DNA from: Erwinia sp039023475
Lineage (GTDB): Bacteria; Pseudomonadota; Gammaproteobacteria; Enterobacterales; Enterobacteriaceae
NCBI RefSeq assembly: GCF_039023475.1
Contig: NZ_JBCHVB010000001.1
Location: forward strand, 310,001-374,000
Length of the DNA stretch: 64,000 nt
Direction: 5' to 3'
The notes below the pieces were generated by a model. The model was not told the origin of the DNA. It saw only the letters and a list, made by a program, of their open reading frames with translations, and ran no database searches. This document shows positions 16,028 to 23,859 of the stretch, one piece after another. Each line of letters begins with the position of its first letter. Positions within the stretch are counted from its first letter, which is position 1. Made by a program: the position numbers and the translations under genes.

Positions 16028-16645
16028 ATGACAGATAATTTTATCTCATTGCTGGCGATTGGCTCAGCTATTCTATTTGGCGCAATGAGCCCCGGTGCCA
16101 GTTTCCTTCTTGTTGCCCGTACGGCTATGTCCAGTTCACGTGTGGCAGCACTATCCGTAGCGGCTGGTATGGGTCTTGGTGCACTTGTCTAGGCTGGTAT
16201 CGCGTTAGCTGGCCTGCATGCTCTCTTTACTTTGATTCCATCACTTTACACAGGCCTGAAAATTGCTGGCGGTTGTTATCTTTTATGGCTGGCGTTGAAA
16301 ATGTTCCGCCGCCCTCCAGACAGGCTTATTGACTCAGCCGTTTTAGGGGAGGTGAGCGCGTTAAAAGCCTTTGCTACCGGTCTGATCACACAAATCAGTA
16401 ATCCCCATACGGCTCTGGTATTTGCCAGTATTTTCTCCGCAGCGCTCACCAGGAGCATCCAGCCCGCCATGTATATTATTTTGCCCTTAATGGCATTCAC
16501 CATTGATATACTCTGGTATGCACTCGTCGCAGTTTTATTATCAACTGACAGACCCCGCCAGGCTTACGTTAAGTACCGTAAAATTATAGACAGATTAAGC
16601 GGGGGGCTAATGGCCTGGCTGGGGGTGCGGTTGCTTTTAAAGTGA
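16028..16645 (+). pseudogene. LysE/RhtB-family amino-acid exporter interrupted by one amber codon
   Basis: The frame from the ATG at 16028 (GGGAG seven bases upstream) runs to the TAA at 16643-16645 and encodes a complete LysE-type protein of 205 codons except for a TAG at codon 55 (16190-16192). The start MTDNFISLLAIGSAILFGAMSPGAS and the later NPHTALVFASIF segment are typical of the family. The TAG falls in GLGALV-stop-AGIALAGL, where relatives usually carry Trp, so a single TGG to TAG change explains it. No other lesion is visible. It is either a recent pseudogene, a sequencing error, or read through in an amber-suppressing background. Confidence 0.85.
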
Positions 16646-16953
16646 TTATGACGACTAATACCGGGGCCTTCAGTGTAGAGCACTAGCGTCCGCTTTTCGG
16701 TGTGAGTTCAACCGATGTTTGCGCCCTATAGCATATCGAACGGCTGCTGCGGGTCAACTCTGGTCGTCAACGCGAAGAGTAAGTGCTGCACATAGGCGAG
16801 CATCATACGGCATACTTACAGTAGAGATCGTCCTGTGCCTTCAACACTGAACTCCCTCCGTGGCTGTCTGCAACAATTTGAACAAGGGTAGTCCAGGTCG
16901 CCGGACACTGTACCCACCGCGCGACCTGTTGACTTACCTGCTGGACTGCCTGA
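16646..16953. other. Intergenic stretch, no gene seen
   Basis: The 308 bases between the broken exporter and the DUF4142 gene hold no convincing reading frame, RNA or terminator. The composition differs from both flanks and the sequence may be debris of an insertion event. Confidence 0.5.
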
Positions 16954-17526
16954 TTACATCGACATCTGCTGGGCGGACTTCAGGTGCTGCTCAACGACCG
17001 GCGTGTGCGCGTCGGCCAGGGCTTTCACATCCGGATCCTTGATCTTGCTGGCGTCACTCTGCAGCGTCGACAGCACCATCTTGTGGTCCTTGAGGCCAGC
17101 GTTTTCCATATACATCTTGTCAAATGTGCCGTCGCTCTGCTTTTCCAGCTCGGCGGCCATGGCCTTGTGTTTGGCGTCCGGCTCAGTCGGGAGTGCCACG
17201 CCCTTTTGCTCGGCGACCGCCTGTACTTTGGTCAAGGCAGCGCCGTGATCGTCGACCATCTGCTGAGCGAATGTTTTGACTTCGCTGCTTTGGGCTTTGC
17301 TCAGCGCGATCTTGGCGGCGGCGATTTCATTAATATCGGCCTGAGCCATATCCTTCAGCGCTTTTTCGTCGCCGGAGCTGAGTTTAGCGCCCGATTCGGT
17401 CTGGCCTGCGGCGCTATTCTGCGCGGCGCTCGTCTTAGGCGTCTGGGCTTGCACGCCAACAGTACTGAACATAACTGCGAATGCCGATACGGCTAACAGC
17501 CCTTTCAAGTTTTTACTCTTTTGCAT
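16954..17526 (-). CDS. DUF4142 secreted protein
   Basis: The 190-residue protein begins with a signal peptide (basic start, hydrophobic core, cleavage after VQA near residue 27), followed by an Ala/Ser/Gln-rich linker and a DUF4142 domain (about 50-188), a helical ferritin-like fold seen in periplasmic proteins. The pattern VDDHGAALTKVQAVAEQKG is typical of the family. Its function is not established. The gene is more GC-rich than its neighbours, is flanked by non-coding debris and lies 150 bp from an IS3-type transposase remnant, which suggests horizontal arrival. Confidence 0.82.
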   Translation of the reverse strand: MQKSKNLKGLLAVSAFAVMFSTVGVQAQTPKTSAAQNSAAGQTESGAKLSSGDEKALKDMAQADINEIAAAKIALSKAQSSEVKTFAQQMVDDHGAALTKVQAVAEQKGVALPTEPDAKHKAMAAELEKQSDGTFDKMYMENAGLKDHKMVLSTLQSDASKIKDPDVKALADAHTPVVEQHLKSAQQMSM

Positions 17527-17672
17527 TTTGTTCTCCTGAGGGTCATGGGTAAGGCCAGGTAATTAACCGTGTCCAGCCTCGTAGGTAAATTACAACTGCA
17601 AGGGTCAGTATAGTAGATCAACGATTTGAGCCATCAGTTTGAGTTATGGTTCTTAACGAAGGAGGGCAGGAA

Positions 17673-17744
17673 ATGACGGAAGCAAAGAAGCGGAAATTGC
17701 ACAGCGCGGAGTTCAGGGCGAAAATCAAATCTTTGAAGGGGTAA
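17673..17744 (+). mobile_element. Remnant of an IS3-family transposase OrfA start
   Basis: A 23-codon frame starting MTEAKKRKLHSAEFRAK matches the usual N-terminus of IS3-family OrfA proteins, then runs into a stop. A GGAGG site precedes it. Neither the helix-turn-helix nor an OrfB follows, so only the first few dozen bases of the element survive. Confidence 0.6.
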
Positions 17745-18159
17745 GGGAATTGCTTTAGCGGCATAGCCGCCTTGACTGATATGACATTATGTTACCTTTT
17801 CATTCATTGCGGACCTCCATCGCCACTCGCTTGTCCGCTTCGTGCCAGAAGCAGTCATCGCGAACTTTACGGCAAGTTAGGTGCGACATCTAAAAACGCA
17901 TGGCCGACCTGAGTGGGATACTTACGCAGCTGCAACACTGTTTTTTCCTTTAGCGTCAGCTAATTCAATTTTTATCTGATCGTCAGCGAGCGTCTGTCGT
18001 ACTTCCCATAACATAACTCGCTTTAAAGACATCACGTCAATGCTGTGCCATAGCTTCAGGACATGTTGTACAAGCTTGACTGAACAGCGCCACAGAAAAA
18101 TGCTCATGCATCCTGCTACTATGGCGCTTTCATGCGGCCTGTTTTCAGACCGTCTGGCA
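17745..18159. other. Intergenic debris
   Basis: This stretch contains no recognisable complete gene. A 61-codon minus-strand frame (17922-18107) has no recognised family or ribosome site and is probably fortuitous or a relic. With the transposase fragment just upstream it looks like an eroded insertion site. Confidence 0.5.
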
Positions 18160-18801
18160 TCAGCCCTGCCAGTGTGACTGGCGGATGATGCTGCAGAAGT
18201 TCACAGGCTTGAAGTGGGCGTCCTTGTCTGCCAGCACATCAGCCTTCACATTACCAAATGTTGTCTGTGGCTTATGTTTAATACCCTCATAAAAGGCCTG
18301 AATGATGTCTTCCTTAAAATCAGGCGTACGCGGGTACTGCTGGATAACTGCGCTAATCTCGTCCTGTGAGAATTTTTGATAATCAATTCCCAGCACGTCC
18401 ATTTCAACGCCTGCAGTGAGCAGAGCAATTTCAGGCGCCATAAACTCAGGAATACCAGGAGTGGTATGCAGGGCGATAGCGGTCCATACCTTATCGATAT
18501 CCTGCGTTTCTATGCCATACCCTTCCAGAAACTTCCGGGCTTCGTTCGCCCCGTCTACTTCAAAGCGTTTATCGCAACTGCAATATTCGTGAGTCAGGCC
18601 AAGGTCATGGAACATACACCCGATGTATAAAAGTTCAGCATCGGCTTTGATTCCTCTTTTCTGGCCTGCCAGGGCTGCCCAGTGGTACACGCGGCTGGAA
18701 TGGTTAAAAAGCAGATCGGATTCCGTGTCACGAATAAACTCCGTGGCCTCACGGGCCATTTTAGTGTCCGGAATGCTGATACCTTCGATTGTACGGCTCA
18801 T
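18160..18801 (-). CDS. HD-domain hydrolase (cyanamide hydratase-like)
   Basis: The 213-residue protein contains an HD metal-dependent hydrolase domain: His34 in FNHSSRVYHWA, the His65-Asp66 pair in CMFHDLGLTHEY, and a later His112 in ALHTTPG. The layout resembles the HD proteins related to fungal cyanamide hydratase. An ATG 17 codons upstream exists, but the ATG at 18801 follows GAGGAAA at proper spacing and is preferred. It is divergent from a DJ-1/AraC-type regulator with 116 bp between them, so that protein probably controls it. A nitrile-, isonitrile- or cyanamide-like substrate is a guess from the family; nucleotide substrates are also possible. Confidence 0.78.
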   Translation of the reverse strand: MSRTIEGISIPDTKMAREATEFIRDTESDLLFNHSSRVYHWAALAGQKRGIKADAELLYIGCMFHDLGLTHEYCSCDKRFEVDGANEARKFLEGYGIETQDIDKVWTAIALHTTPGIPEFMAPEIALLTAGVEMDVLGIDYQKFSQDEISAVIQQYPRTPDFKEDIIQAFYEGIKHKPQTTFGNVKADVLADKDAHFKPVNFCSIIRQSHWQG

Positions 18802-18876
18802 CAAATTTCCTCTTATCTGTTGTAGGTCTACACAATAAAGCTTAACATTCATGTCCTAAAGTGTATTTTTAAGACT

Positions 18877-18903
18877 ATTCAGGACATAAAGATGATTCAG
18901 GAC
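18877..18903. promoter_or_regulatory. Direct repeats in the HD/AraC divergent promoter
   Basis: ATTCAGGAC occurs twice in direct orientation at 18877-18885 and 18895-18903, 18 bp apart start to start. A related inverted GTCCTAAA lies near 18853. Paired direct repeats close to two helical turns apart are typical AraC-family binding sites, so the neighbouring regulator probably binds here. Confidence 0.5.
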
Positions 18904-18917
18904 TCCGGGAATATAAA

Positions 18918-19880
18918 ATGAGCCATAACGTCGCAATTCTTGCGGTGCCGGGTGCTCAGATGCTTGACGTCTGTGGACCAATAGATGTCTTTGCTGAGGC
19001 TAACAGAGTACTTAAGCGCAGCTTTTACACGCTGCACGTTGTTTCCGTCACCGGCTCCATTATTCAGTCCTCGTCCGGGGTGAAGCTGTCGGCAGATGCA
19101 ACACTGTCAGACTGCGGCAGGTTTTCGGCTGATACTTTCCTTGTTGCCGGGGCGCCGGATATTGCTCGTTACCAGCCGGACACTCGCGTGCTGGATGGAA
19201 TTAACGCACTCTGCGAGTCAAGTAAACGGTTTGGTTCTGTTTGTACGGGCGCATTACTCCTGGCGCTTACCGGGAAACTCAATGGGAAAAGAGTGACCAC
19301 GCACTGGGCGTGTGCGGATACTCTTTCCGTCAGGCATCCTGAAGTCATCGTAGAAGCAGATGCTTTGTATGTTGACGATGGCAGGGTCAGAACGGCTGCA
19401 GGCGTTACTTCTGGCCTTGATATGGCGCTGCGACTCGTAGAGGAAGACCTTGGCAGGAGTGTGGCGGCAGAAGTGGCCGATCAGCTGGTCATGTTTTTCC
19501 GACGGCCGGTTAACCAGTCTCACTTTATGAGGAGTAATACGCTTTCGCTTGATGGCCGCACTGCTCTTCAGGATCTACAGAGATGGGCTATTGCGAATAT
19601 TAAAGACGTTACTACGGTCGCCATGATGGCAGAGCACATAAACTTCAGCCAGAGGCACCTTACGCGGATATTCCGGCAGGAAACCAGCCTTACTCCGGCG
19701 CAATGGCTGGAACGCGAGCGCGTATCAAAAGCAAAATTGCTGATTGAAAAAGAAAAATTGCCAGCGAAACAACTTGCTGCTAAATGCGGTTTTTCCGGAC
19801 CCGATGTAATGAGACGTGTATTCAGTCGCCTGACCGGAATTACACCTAATGATTACCAGAAAATGATGAGCCGTGATTAG
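18918..19880 (+). CDS. GlxA-type regulator: DJ-1/PfpI domain fused to AraC DNA-binding domain
   Basis: The 320-residue protein joins an N-terminal DJ-1/PfpI (class I amidotransferase-like) domain (about 1-185) to a C-terminal AraC domain (about 220-318). The first has the nucleophile-elbow cysteine Cys109 in GSVCTGALLLA with His129 nearby in THWA; the second has MAEHINFSQRHLTRIFRQE and a second helix-turn-helix CGFSGPDVMRRVF. Such proteins sense small nitrogen compounds or aldehydes. It is divergent from the HD-domain enzyme and is its likely activator. Ligand is unknown. Confidence 0.88.
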   Translation: MSHNVAILAVPGAQMLDVCGPIDVFAEANRVLKRSFYTLHVVSVTGSIIQSSSGVKLSADATLSDCGRFSADTFLVAGAPDIARYQPDTRVLDGINALCESSKRFGSVCTGALLLALTGKLNGKRVTTHWACADTLSVRHPEVIVEADALYVDDGRVRTAAGVTSGLDMALRLVEEDLGRSVAAEVADQLVMFFRRPVNQSHFMRSNTLSLDGRTALQDLQRWAIANIKDVTTVAMMAEHINFSQRHLTRIFRQETSLTPAQWLERERVSKAKLLIEKEKLPAKQLAAKCGFSGPDVMRRVFSRLTGITPNDYQKMMSRD

Positions 19881-20053
19881 CTTTTGCGGACTGGAGGCAC
19901 TGACCCGCTTCCTGTTAAATAACACATGAAAAAAGTAGTAATTTTCCTAATCAGGTATGACAGCATTTGCGAACGTCTGGTTTTCGCTCATCGCGGACGG
20001 TAAGTAAGATGCTGGGCTACTCTGGCTTCTCTTATACGCCGTGAAGAAAAATA

Positions 20054-20074
20054 CGGCAGGTGTTATGCCTGCCG
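20054..20074 (-). terminator. Terminator of the lipoprotein gene pair
   Basis: A 7-bp stem CGGCAGG/CCTGCCG with a 7-base loop is followed on the minus strand by TATTTTTCTT. It begins 6 bp past the stop of the second lipoprotein gene. Confidence 0.7.
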
Positions 20075-20079
20075 ATGAA

Positions 20080-20427
20080 TCACTTCTCGGTGTAATGAAT
20101 TTTACTCACTACACCATCGTTATTGAATTCCAACAACAGAAGCTGATCTCTGTCCCTGAATATGGGGATAAATAAATAGAGACGGCGATCCACGACGGTC
20201 GAGGCATAAATCCAGTTACTGGCGGTTTTAAACTCTTTTGGCGTGGTAGGAGCACCAAGTAAAAGCAGCATATCTTTTTTAGTGGATTTACCCACTACGA
20301 TACTCTTGCGGATGTCTTTCTCTGAATAATTATCTAAATCGGAGGCTTTTGTTCTATCCACATTGGCAATACAACCATTCAGCGCAATCGTAGTGAATGC
20401 CAGAAAAAGAAAATTTTTCACATTCAC
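20080..20427 (-). CDS. Small lipoprotein with a BamE/SmpA-OmlA-like domain
   Basis: The 115-residue protein has a lipoprotein signal peptide with the lipobox LNGC and lipidation at Cys19. The mature part contains VVGKSTKKDMLLLLGAPTTPKEF, which fits the start of the SmpA/OmlA (BamE-like) fold, followed by beta strands. It is too divergent to be BamE itself, which is expected elsewhere in the genome. Its ATG overlaps the stop of the upstream lipoprotein gene (ATGA), so the two are translated together and probably form a pair in the envelope. The gene is AT-rich relative to the flanks. Confidence 0.72.
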   Translation of the reverse strand: MNVKNFLFLAFTTIALNGCIANVDRTKASDLDNYSEKDIRKSIVVGKSTKKDMLLLLGAPTTPKEFKTASNWIYASTVVDRRLYLFIPIFRDRDQLLLLEFNNDGVVSKIHYTEK

Positions 20428-20945
20428 TTTACATCATCCTCGTAATAAATGCCCATATCAGCGTCGAATTTTATTTCTTTAGCATAAATGACGCAGTAAC
20501 CTGTTTTATCTCCGTAGCTGTAATGAATCTCATATAACGATTTTTTCTTTGGAATGATATTCAAATCAACGGTGCAACCACCGTATAAAGAGTGATGGAT
20601 GGTTGTCTGACGATCCGGGAGTAGCATCGTTTCGAAAAAGGTGTCGCTGTAATCTTTATTCTTCAGTTTGGGGAATCCTAGGTCTCGGGTATTTCCAAGT
20701 AGGATATTGACGTAAGCGCTATGCTCCTGAACCCAGCCGCCGATTTTTTTACCGTCGCTATCTTTTTGATACAGAGCATAGCTCATAGGCGCGCCCATCA
20801 GGCGAATTTTCGCGACATCTGGTGTATTCTCTGGGGGAACATACAGAGTAGGTTTAGGGAATAAGGTACTACAGCCAGCTAATAGTAAAGTCGCAGATAG
20901 TACAGCAGCCTTAATAGTACCAGTGCCATTAATAGAATAATTCAT
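20424..20945 (-). CDS. Hypothetical lipoprotein
   Basis: The 173-residue protein has a lipoprotein signal with lipobox LAGC and lipidation at Cys25. The mature domain is polar, with two Cys residues (in GGCTVDL and TGYCVIY) that could form a disulfide, and a predominance of predicted beta structure. No family was recognised. It is the first gene of a two-gene operon with the BamE-like lipoprotein and ends in a shared ATGA. Low GC content suggests recent acquisition. The pair may be an envelope module or a toxin-protection module, but nothing in the sequence decides this. Confidence 0.7.
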   Translation of the reverse strand: MNYSINGTGTIKAAVLSATLLLAGCSTLFPKPTLYVPPENTPDVAKIRLMGAPMSYALYQKDSDGKKIGGWVQEHSAYVNILLGNTRDLGFPKLKNKDYSDTFFETMLLPDRQTTIHHSLYGGCTVDLNIIPKKKSLYEIHYSYGDKTGYCVIYAKEIKFDADMGIYYEDDVK

Positions 20946-21191
20946 CGTTTTAAAAACCCTTATAACGCCTGCATTAATTTGTCTGTTTTATGAAAAATAG
21001 GTGGAGGAAGCGTATAAATAATATGTATCGGCAGTCTTCTATTTTTCTTTAGAAAAAATGAATGTGTTAACTGTTTCAATGGTCTAATTTTCAGCCCTTA
21101 CCATGCAGGTATAACGTCCGCTCCTCGCTCATTGCAGACCTCACCTGAAGACGCCCCAAAACAGCCAGGGAACCGGCTAATTGTTACCCAA
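20946..21191. other. Intergenic stretch, no gene seen
   Basis: AT-rich bases upstream of the lipoprotein operon, which must contain its promoter. No reading frame, RNA gene or repeat was recognised. Confidence 0.5.
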
Positions 21192-21226
21192 TAAAAAGAC
21201 TGCTATTCCGGATGAAATAGCAGTCT
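21192..21226 (-). terminator. Terminator of tpx
   Basis: An 11-bp stem (21197-21207 with 21216-21226) is followed on the minus strand by TTTTTATT, a strong intrinsic terminator about 70 bp beyond the tpx stop codon. Confidence 0.85.
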
Positions 21227-21297
21227 GAAATCATCTGTACCAACGTTGGCGGACAGGCATCAGGCCGCAGGACCTGATTTTTTCACCGTGGCCGGAG

Positions 21298-21801
21298 TTA
21301 CTTCAGCGCGGCAAGGGCCGCGTCGTAGTCCGGTTCCGTAGTAATTTCGCTGACCAGCTGGCTGTAGAGCACGTTATCTTTTTCATCCAGCACCACAACG
21401 GCACGGGCTGCCAGACCTTTCAGCGGGCCTTCCGCAATTGCCACGCCGTAATCCTGTTTGAAATCGCTGCCGCGTAAGGTGGAGAGCGTCACCACATTAC
21501 TCAGGCCATCGGAGCCGCAAAAGCGCGACTGAGCAAACGGCAGGTCGGCAGAGATGCAGAGCACCACGCTATTTTCCGCGTCGCCCGCTAACTGATTAAA
21601 CTTACGCACGGAAGTGGCGCAGACGCCGGTATCAACGCTGGGGAAGATATTAAGAATTTTACGCTTGCCAGCGTAGTTAGAAAGCGAGACTTCAGAAAGG
21701 TCTTTGGCAACCAGCGTGAAGGGTTTGGCCTGCTGGCCGGCCTGTGGCAGCTCGCCAGCAACAGCAACCGGATTGCCCTGAAAATGAACGGTCTGAGACA
21801 T
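21298..21801 (-). CDS. tpx: Thiol peroxidase Tpx
   Basis: The 167-residue protein is the atypical 2-Cys peroxiredoxin Tpx, which reduces hydrogen peroxide and alkyl peroxides using thioredoxin. The peroxidatic Cys61 lies in PSVDTGVCATSVRKFN and the resolving Cys95 in QSRFCGS. Length equals the E. coli enzyme within one residue. It is transcribed away from ycjG, as in E. coli, where tpx and ycjG are also divergent neighbours. Identification is based on recognised motifs and synteny. Confidence 0.97.
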   Translation of the reverse strand: MSQTVHFQGNPVAVAGELPQAGQQAKPFTLVAKDLSEVSLSNYAGKRKILNIFPSVDTGVCATSVRKFNQLAGDAENSVVLCISADLPFAQSRFCGSDGLSNVVTLSTLRGSDFKQDYGVAIAEGPLKGLAARAVVVLDEKDNVLYSQLVSEITTEPDYDAALAALK

Positions 21802-21962
21802 GATCTTTCCTTATTAGCGCGTTTAACAGTGCACTGAGTGTATGACATGCGCGGCAGGACAGACAGAAAAATCAGTAACCAGGGTTAACGCATTGCCAAA
21901 GCTGGCCGGGAATGGCTATGGTGTCTGTGTGGTTTTCTCCATTCACCCGAAAGGAAGAGTTA

Positions 21963-22946
21963 ATGAGATCAGTGAAGGTATACCCGGAAGCCTGGCCGCT
22001 GCATACCCCCTTTGTGATTGCACGCGGAGCACGTCGTGAGGCGGGGGTGGTCGTGGTGGAGCTGGAGGAAGAGGGGATTAAAGGCGTGGGCGAGTGCACA
22101 CCTTATCCCCGCTACGGTGAAAGTGAAGCCTCCGTTCTGGCGCAGATTACCGCGATGCTGGGGGAAATCGAACAGGGATTAACCCGCGAGCAGCTGCAAC
22201 AGCGCCTGCCTGCCGGCGCCGCACGCAACGCCATCGATTCTGCGCTGTGGGATTTGCAGTCGCGTAAACGGGGTGAAGATCTCTGGGCGCTGACCGGCAC
22301 GCCGATGCCGCAAGCGATCGAAATGGCGCAGACGGTGAGCATCGATACGCCCGAAATGATGGCCAGCGGCGCGCTGGCGCTGTGGCAGAACGGCGCCAGG
22401 CTACTGAAAATCAAAATGGATAACTCGCTGATCGCCGAGCGGCTGGTCGCGGTACGCGCGGCGGTGCCGGAGGCGACGCTGATTGTGGATGCCAACGAGT
22501 CATGGCATGCGGAGGGGCTGGCGGCACGCTGCCAGCTGCTGGCCGATCTGGGGGTGGTGATGCTGGAACAGCCGCTGCCTGCCGGTGACGACGCCATGCT
22601 GGAGAACTTTATCCATCCGCTGCCTGTCTGCGCCGATGAGAGCTGCCATACGCGGGAAAGCCTGCCAGCGCTGGCAGGGCGCTATGAGATGGTCAACATC
22701 AAACTGGATAAAACCGGCGGCCTGACGGAAGCGCTGGCGCTGGCCGGGGCGGCAAAAGCCGCGGGGCTTGAGGTGATGCTTGGCTGTATGCTCTGCACGT
22801 CGAGGGCGATTAGCGCGGCGTTACCGCTGGCCGATGTGGCCCGCTTTGTCGATCTCGACGGCCCGACCTGGCTCGCGGCGGACGTGGAGCCGGGCCTGCC
22901 GTTCAGCTGTGGGCGCATTACGCTTTCCGGCACGGCTGCGCGTTAG
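21963..22946 (+). CDS. ycjG: L-Ala-D/L-Glu epimerase
   Basis: The 327-residue enolase-superfamily enzyme epimerises the L-Ala-D-Glu dipeptide released from murein so that it can be degraded. Catalytic lysines lie in LKIKMD (residues 149/151) and NIKLDKTGG; metal ligands are Asp176 (VDANE), Glu202 (LEQPL) and Asp225 (CADES). Longer upstream starts exist, but ATG 21963 has AGGAAG ahead and matches the family N-terminus. It is convergent with mpaA, whose product supplies the precursor peptides, and both lie next to mppA, giving a compact murein-peptide recycling group. Confidence 0.93.
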   Translation: MRSVKVYPEAWPLHTPFVIARGARREAGVVVVELEEEGIKGVGECTPYPRYGESEASVLAQITAMLGEIEQGLTREQLQQRLPAGAARNAIDSALWDLQSRKRGEDLWALTGTPMPQAIEMAQTVSIDTPEMMASGALALWQNGARLLKIKMDNSLIAERLVAVRAAVPEATLIVDANESWHAEGLAARCQLLADLGVVMLEQPLPAGDDAMLENFIHPLPVCADESCHTRESLPALAGRYEMVNIKLDKTGGLTEALALAGAAKAAGLEVMLGCMLCTSRAISAALPLADVARFVDLDGPTWLAADVEPGLPFSCGRITLSGTAAR

Positions 22947-22960
22947 GGCGCGCAACCGTC

Positions 22961-23668
22961 TCACGGCTGCCAGGTGAGTAAATCAACCATCGCGCCGAGA
23001 TACTTCTCTGTGGATTCGTCGGCGGAAACGGGAGGCAGCTCGGCGGTGATCACCGGCAAACCGAGATCGGCGCACCAGCTGCCGAATGAGCCCGGCGTGG
23101 CGTAGCCGACGGTGGTGACCAGCGGCAGCGCCATTTTCCCGGCCAGCCACTCTCCCAGCGGGCTTTTATGCGGATCTTCAATGCAGGCCAGCGGCTCATG
23201 GAAAGTCACTATCCATGTTGGAGCTAACCGGTGGATCAGCTCGCACAGCGCCCGGGTTTCCGGCTCGGAAGCGGGATGTTCACCTGTAGAAAGCCGCACG
23301 TCGCGCGCATCCGCCATGCTGTTCCAGCGGTATACCGTCTCCCCGTTTTGCCAGTTCGCCGCAGGGAAATTCCTGTTCAGATCCACGCCGCGTGAATTGG
23401 CCCGCAGCCCGAGCTGACAGCCGTCCGGATTGACCGCCAGCACCACATGATGGCGACGATGGCTCTCCTGCAATGTCCGCATGGCGCAGGAAAGGGTGAC
23501 CACGGCGGCATTTTCATCGCCATGGGTTCCGGCCAGAATCAAACCGCTCTGCGCATCTGCGGCCGGAGCAGGAAACCACAGCAGTGGCGCTCCCAGCACC
23601 GAGGCGCCGTAAACCTGACTTGCAGCATCCAGCCTGCCGCGCAATGGGCGCGGATGTATCAATGACAT
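22961..23668 (-). CDS. mpaA: Murein peptide amidase A
   Basis: The 235-residue M14-type zinc carboxypeptidase cleaves the gamma-D-Glu-mesoDAP bond of recycled murein tripeptide in the cytoplasm. Zinc ligands His49 and Glu52 occur in AGTHGDEN, the third ligand His157 in VTFHEPL, and the catalytic Glu210 in ITAELPP. An upstream-extended frame exists, but the ATG at 23668 has CCGGAG upstream and matches the E. coli length. It is divergent from mppA and convergent with ycjG (14-bp gap). Confidence 0.93.
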   Translation of the reverse strand: MSLIHPRPLRGRLDAASQVYGASVLGAPLLWFPAPAADAQSGLILAGTHGDENAAVVTLSCAMRTLQESHRRHHVVLAVNPDGCQLGLRANSRGVDLNRNFPAANWQNGETVYRWNSMADARDVRLSTGEHPASEPETRALCELIHRLAPTWIVTFHEPLACIEDPHKSPLGEWLAGKMALPLVTTVGYATPGSFGSWCADLGLPVITAELPPVSADESTEKYLGAMVDLLTWQP

Positions 23669-23859
23669 GACGTTAACTCCGGAGTGTTTTTCTAAAGCTA
23701 GCGTAAAAGCGAGGGGAACAAAAGTGCCGCACACATCACTCTTCTGCCTCGCCGGGCGTCGCGAAGTGAAATAGGCTGTTGCCCACACAACAATTTGCGC
23801 TAAAGTGCCTGACAAAGTCGGTTCCGTTAATCTGACCAGGACTGTTAAAAGGTATCCCG

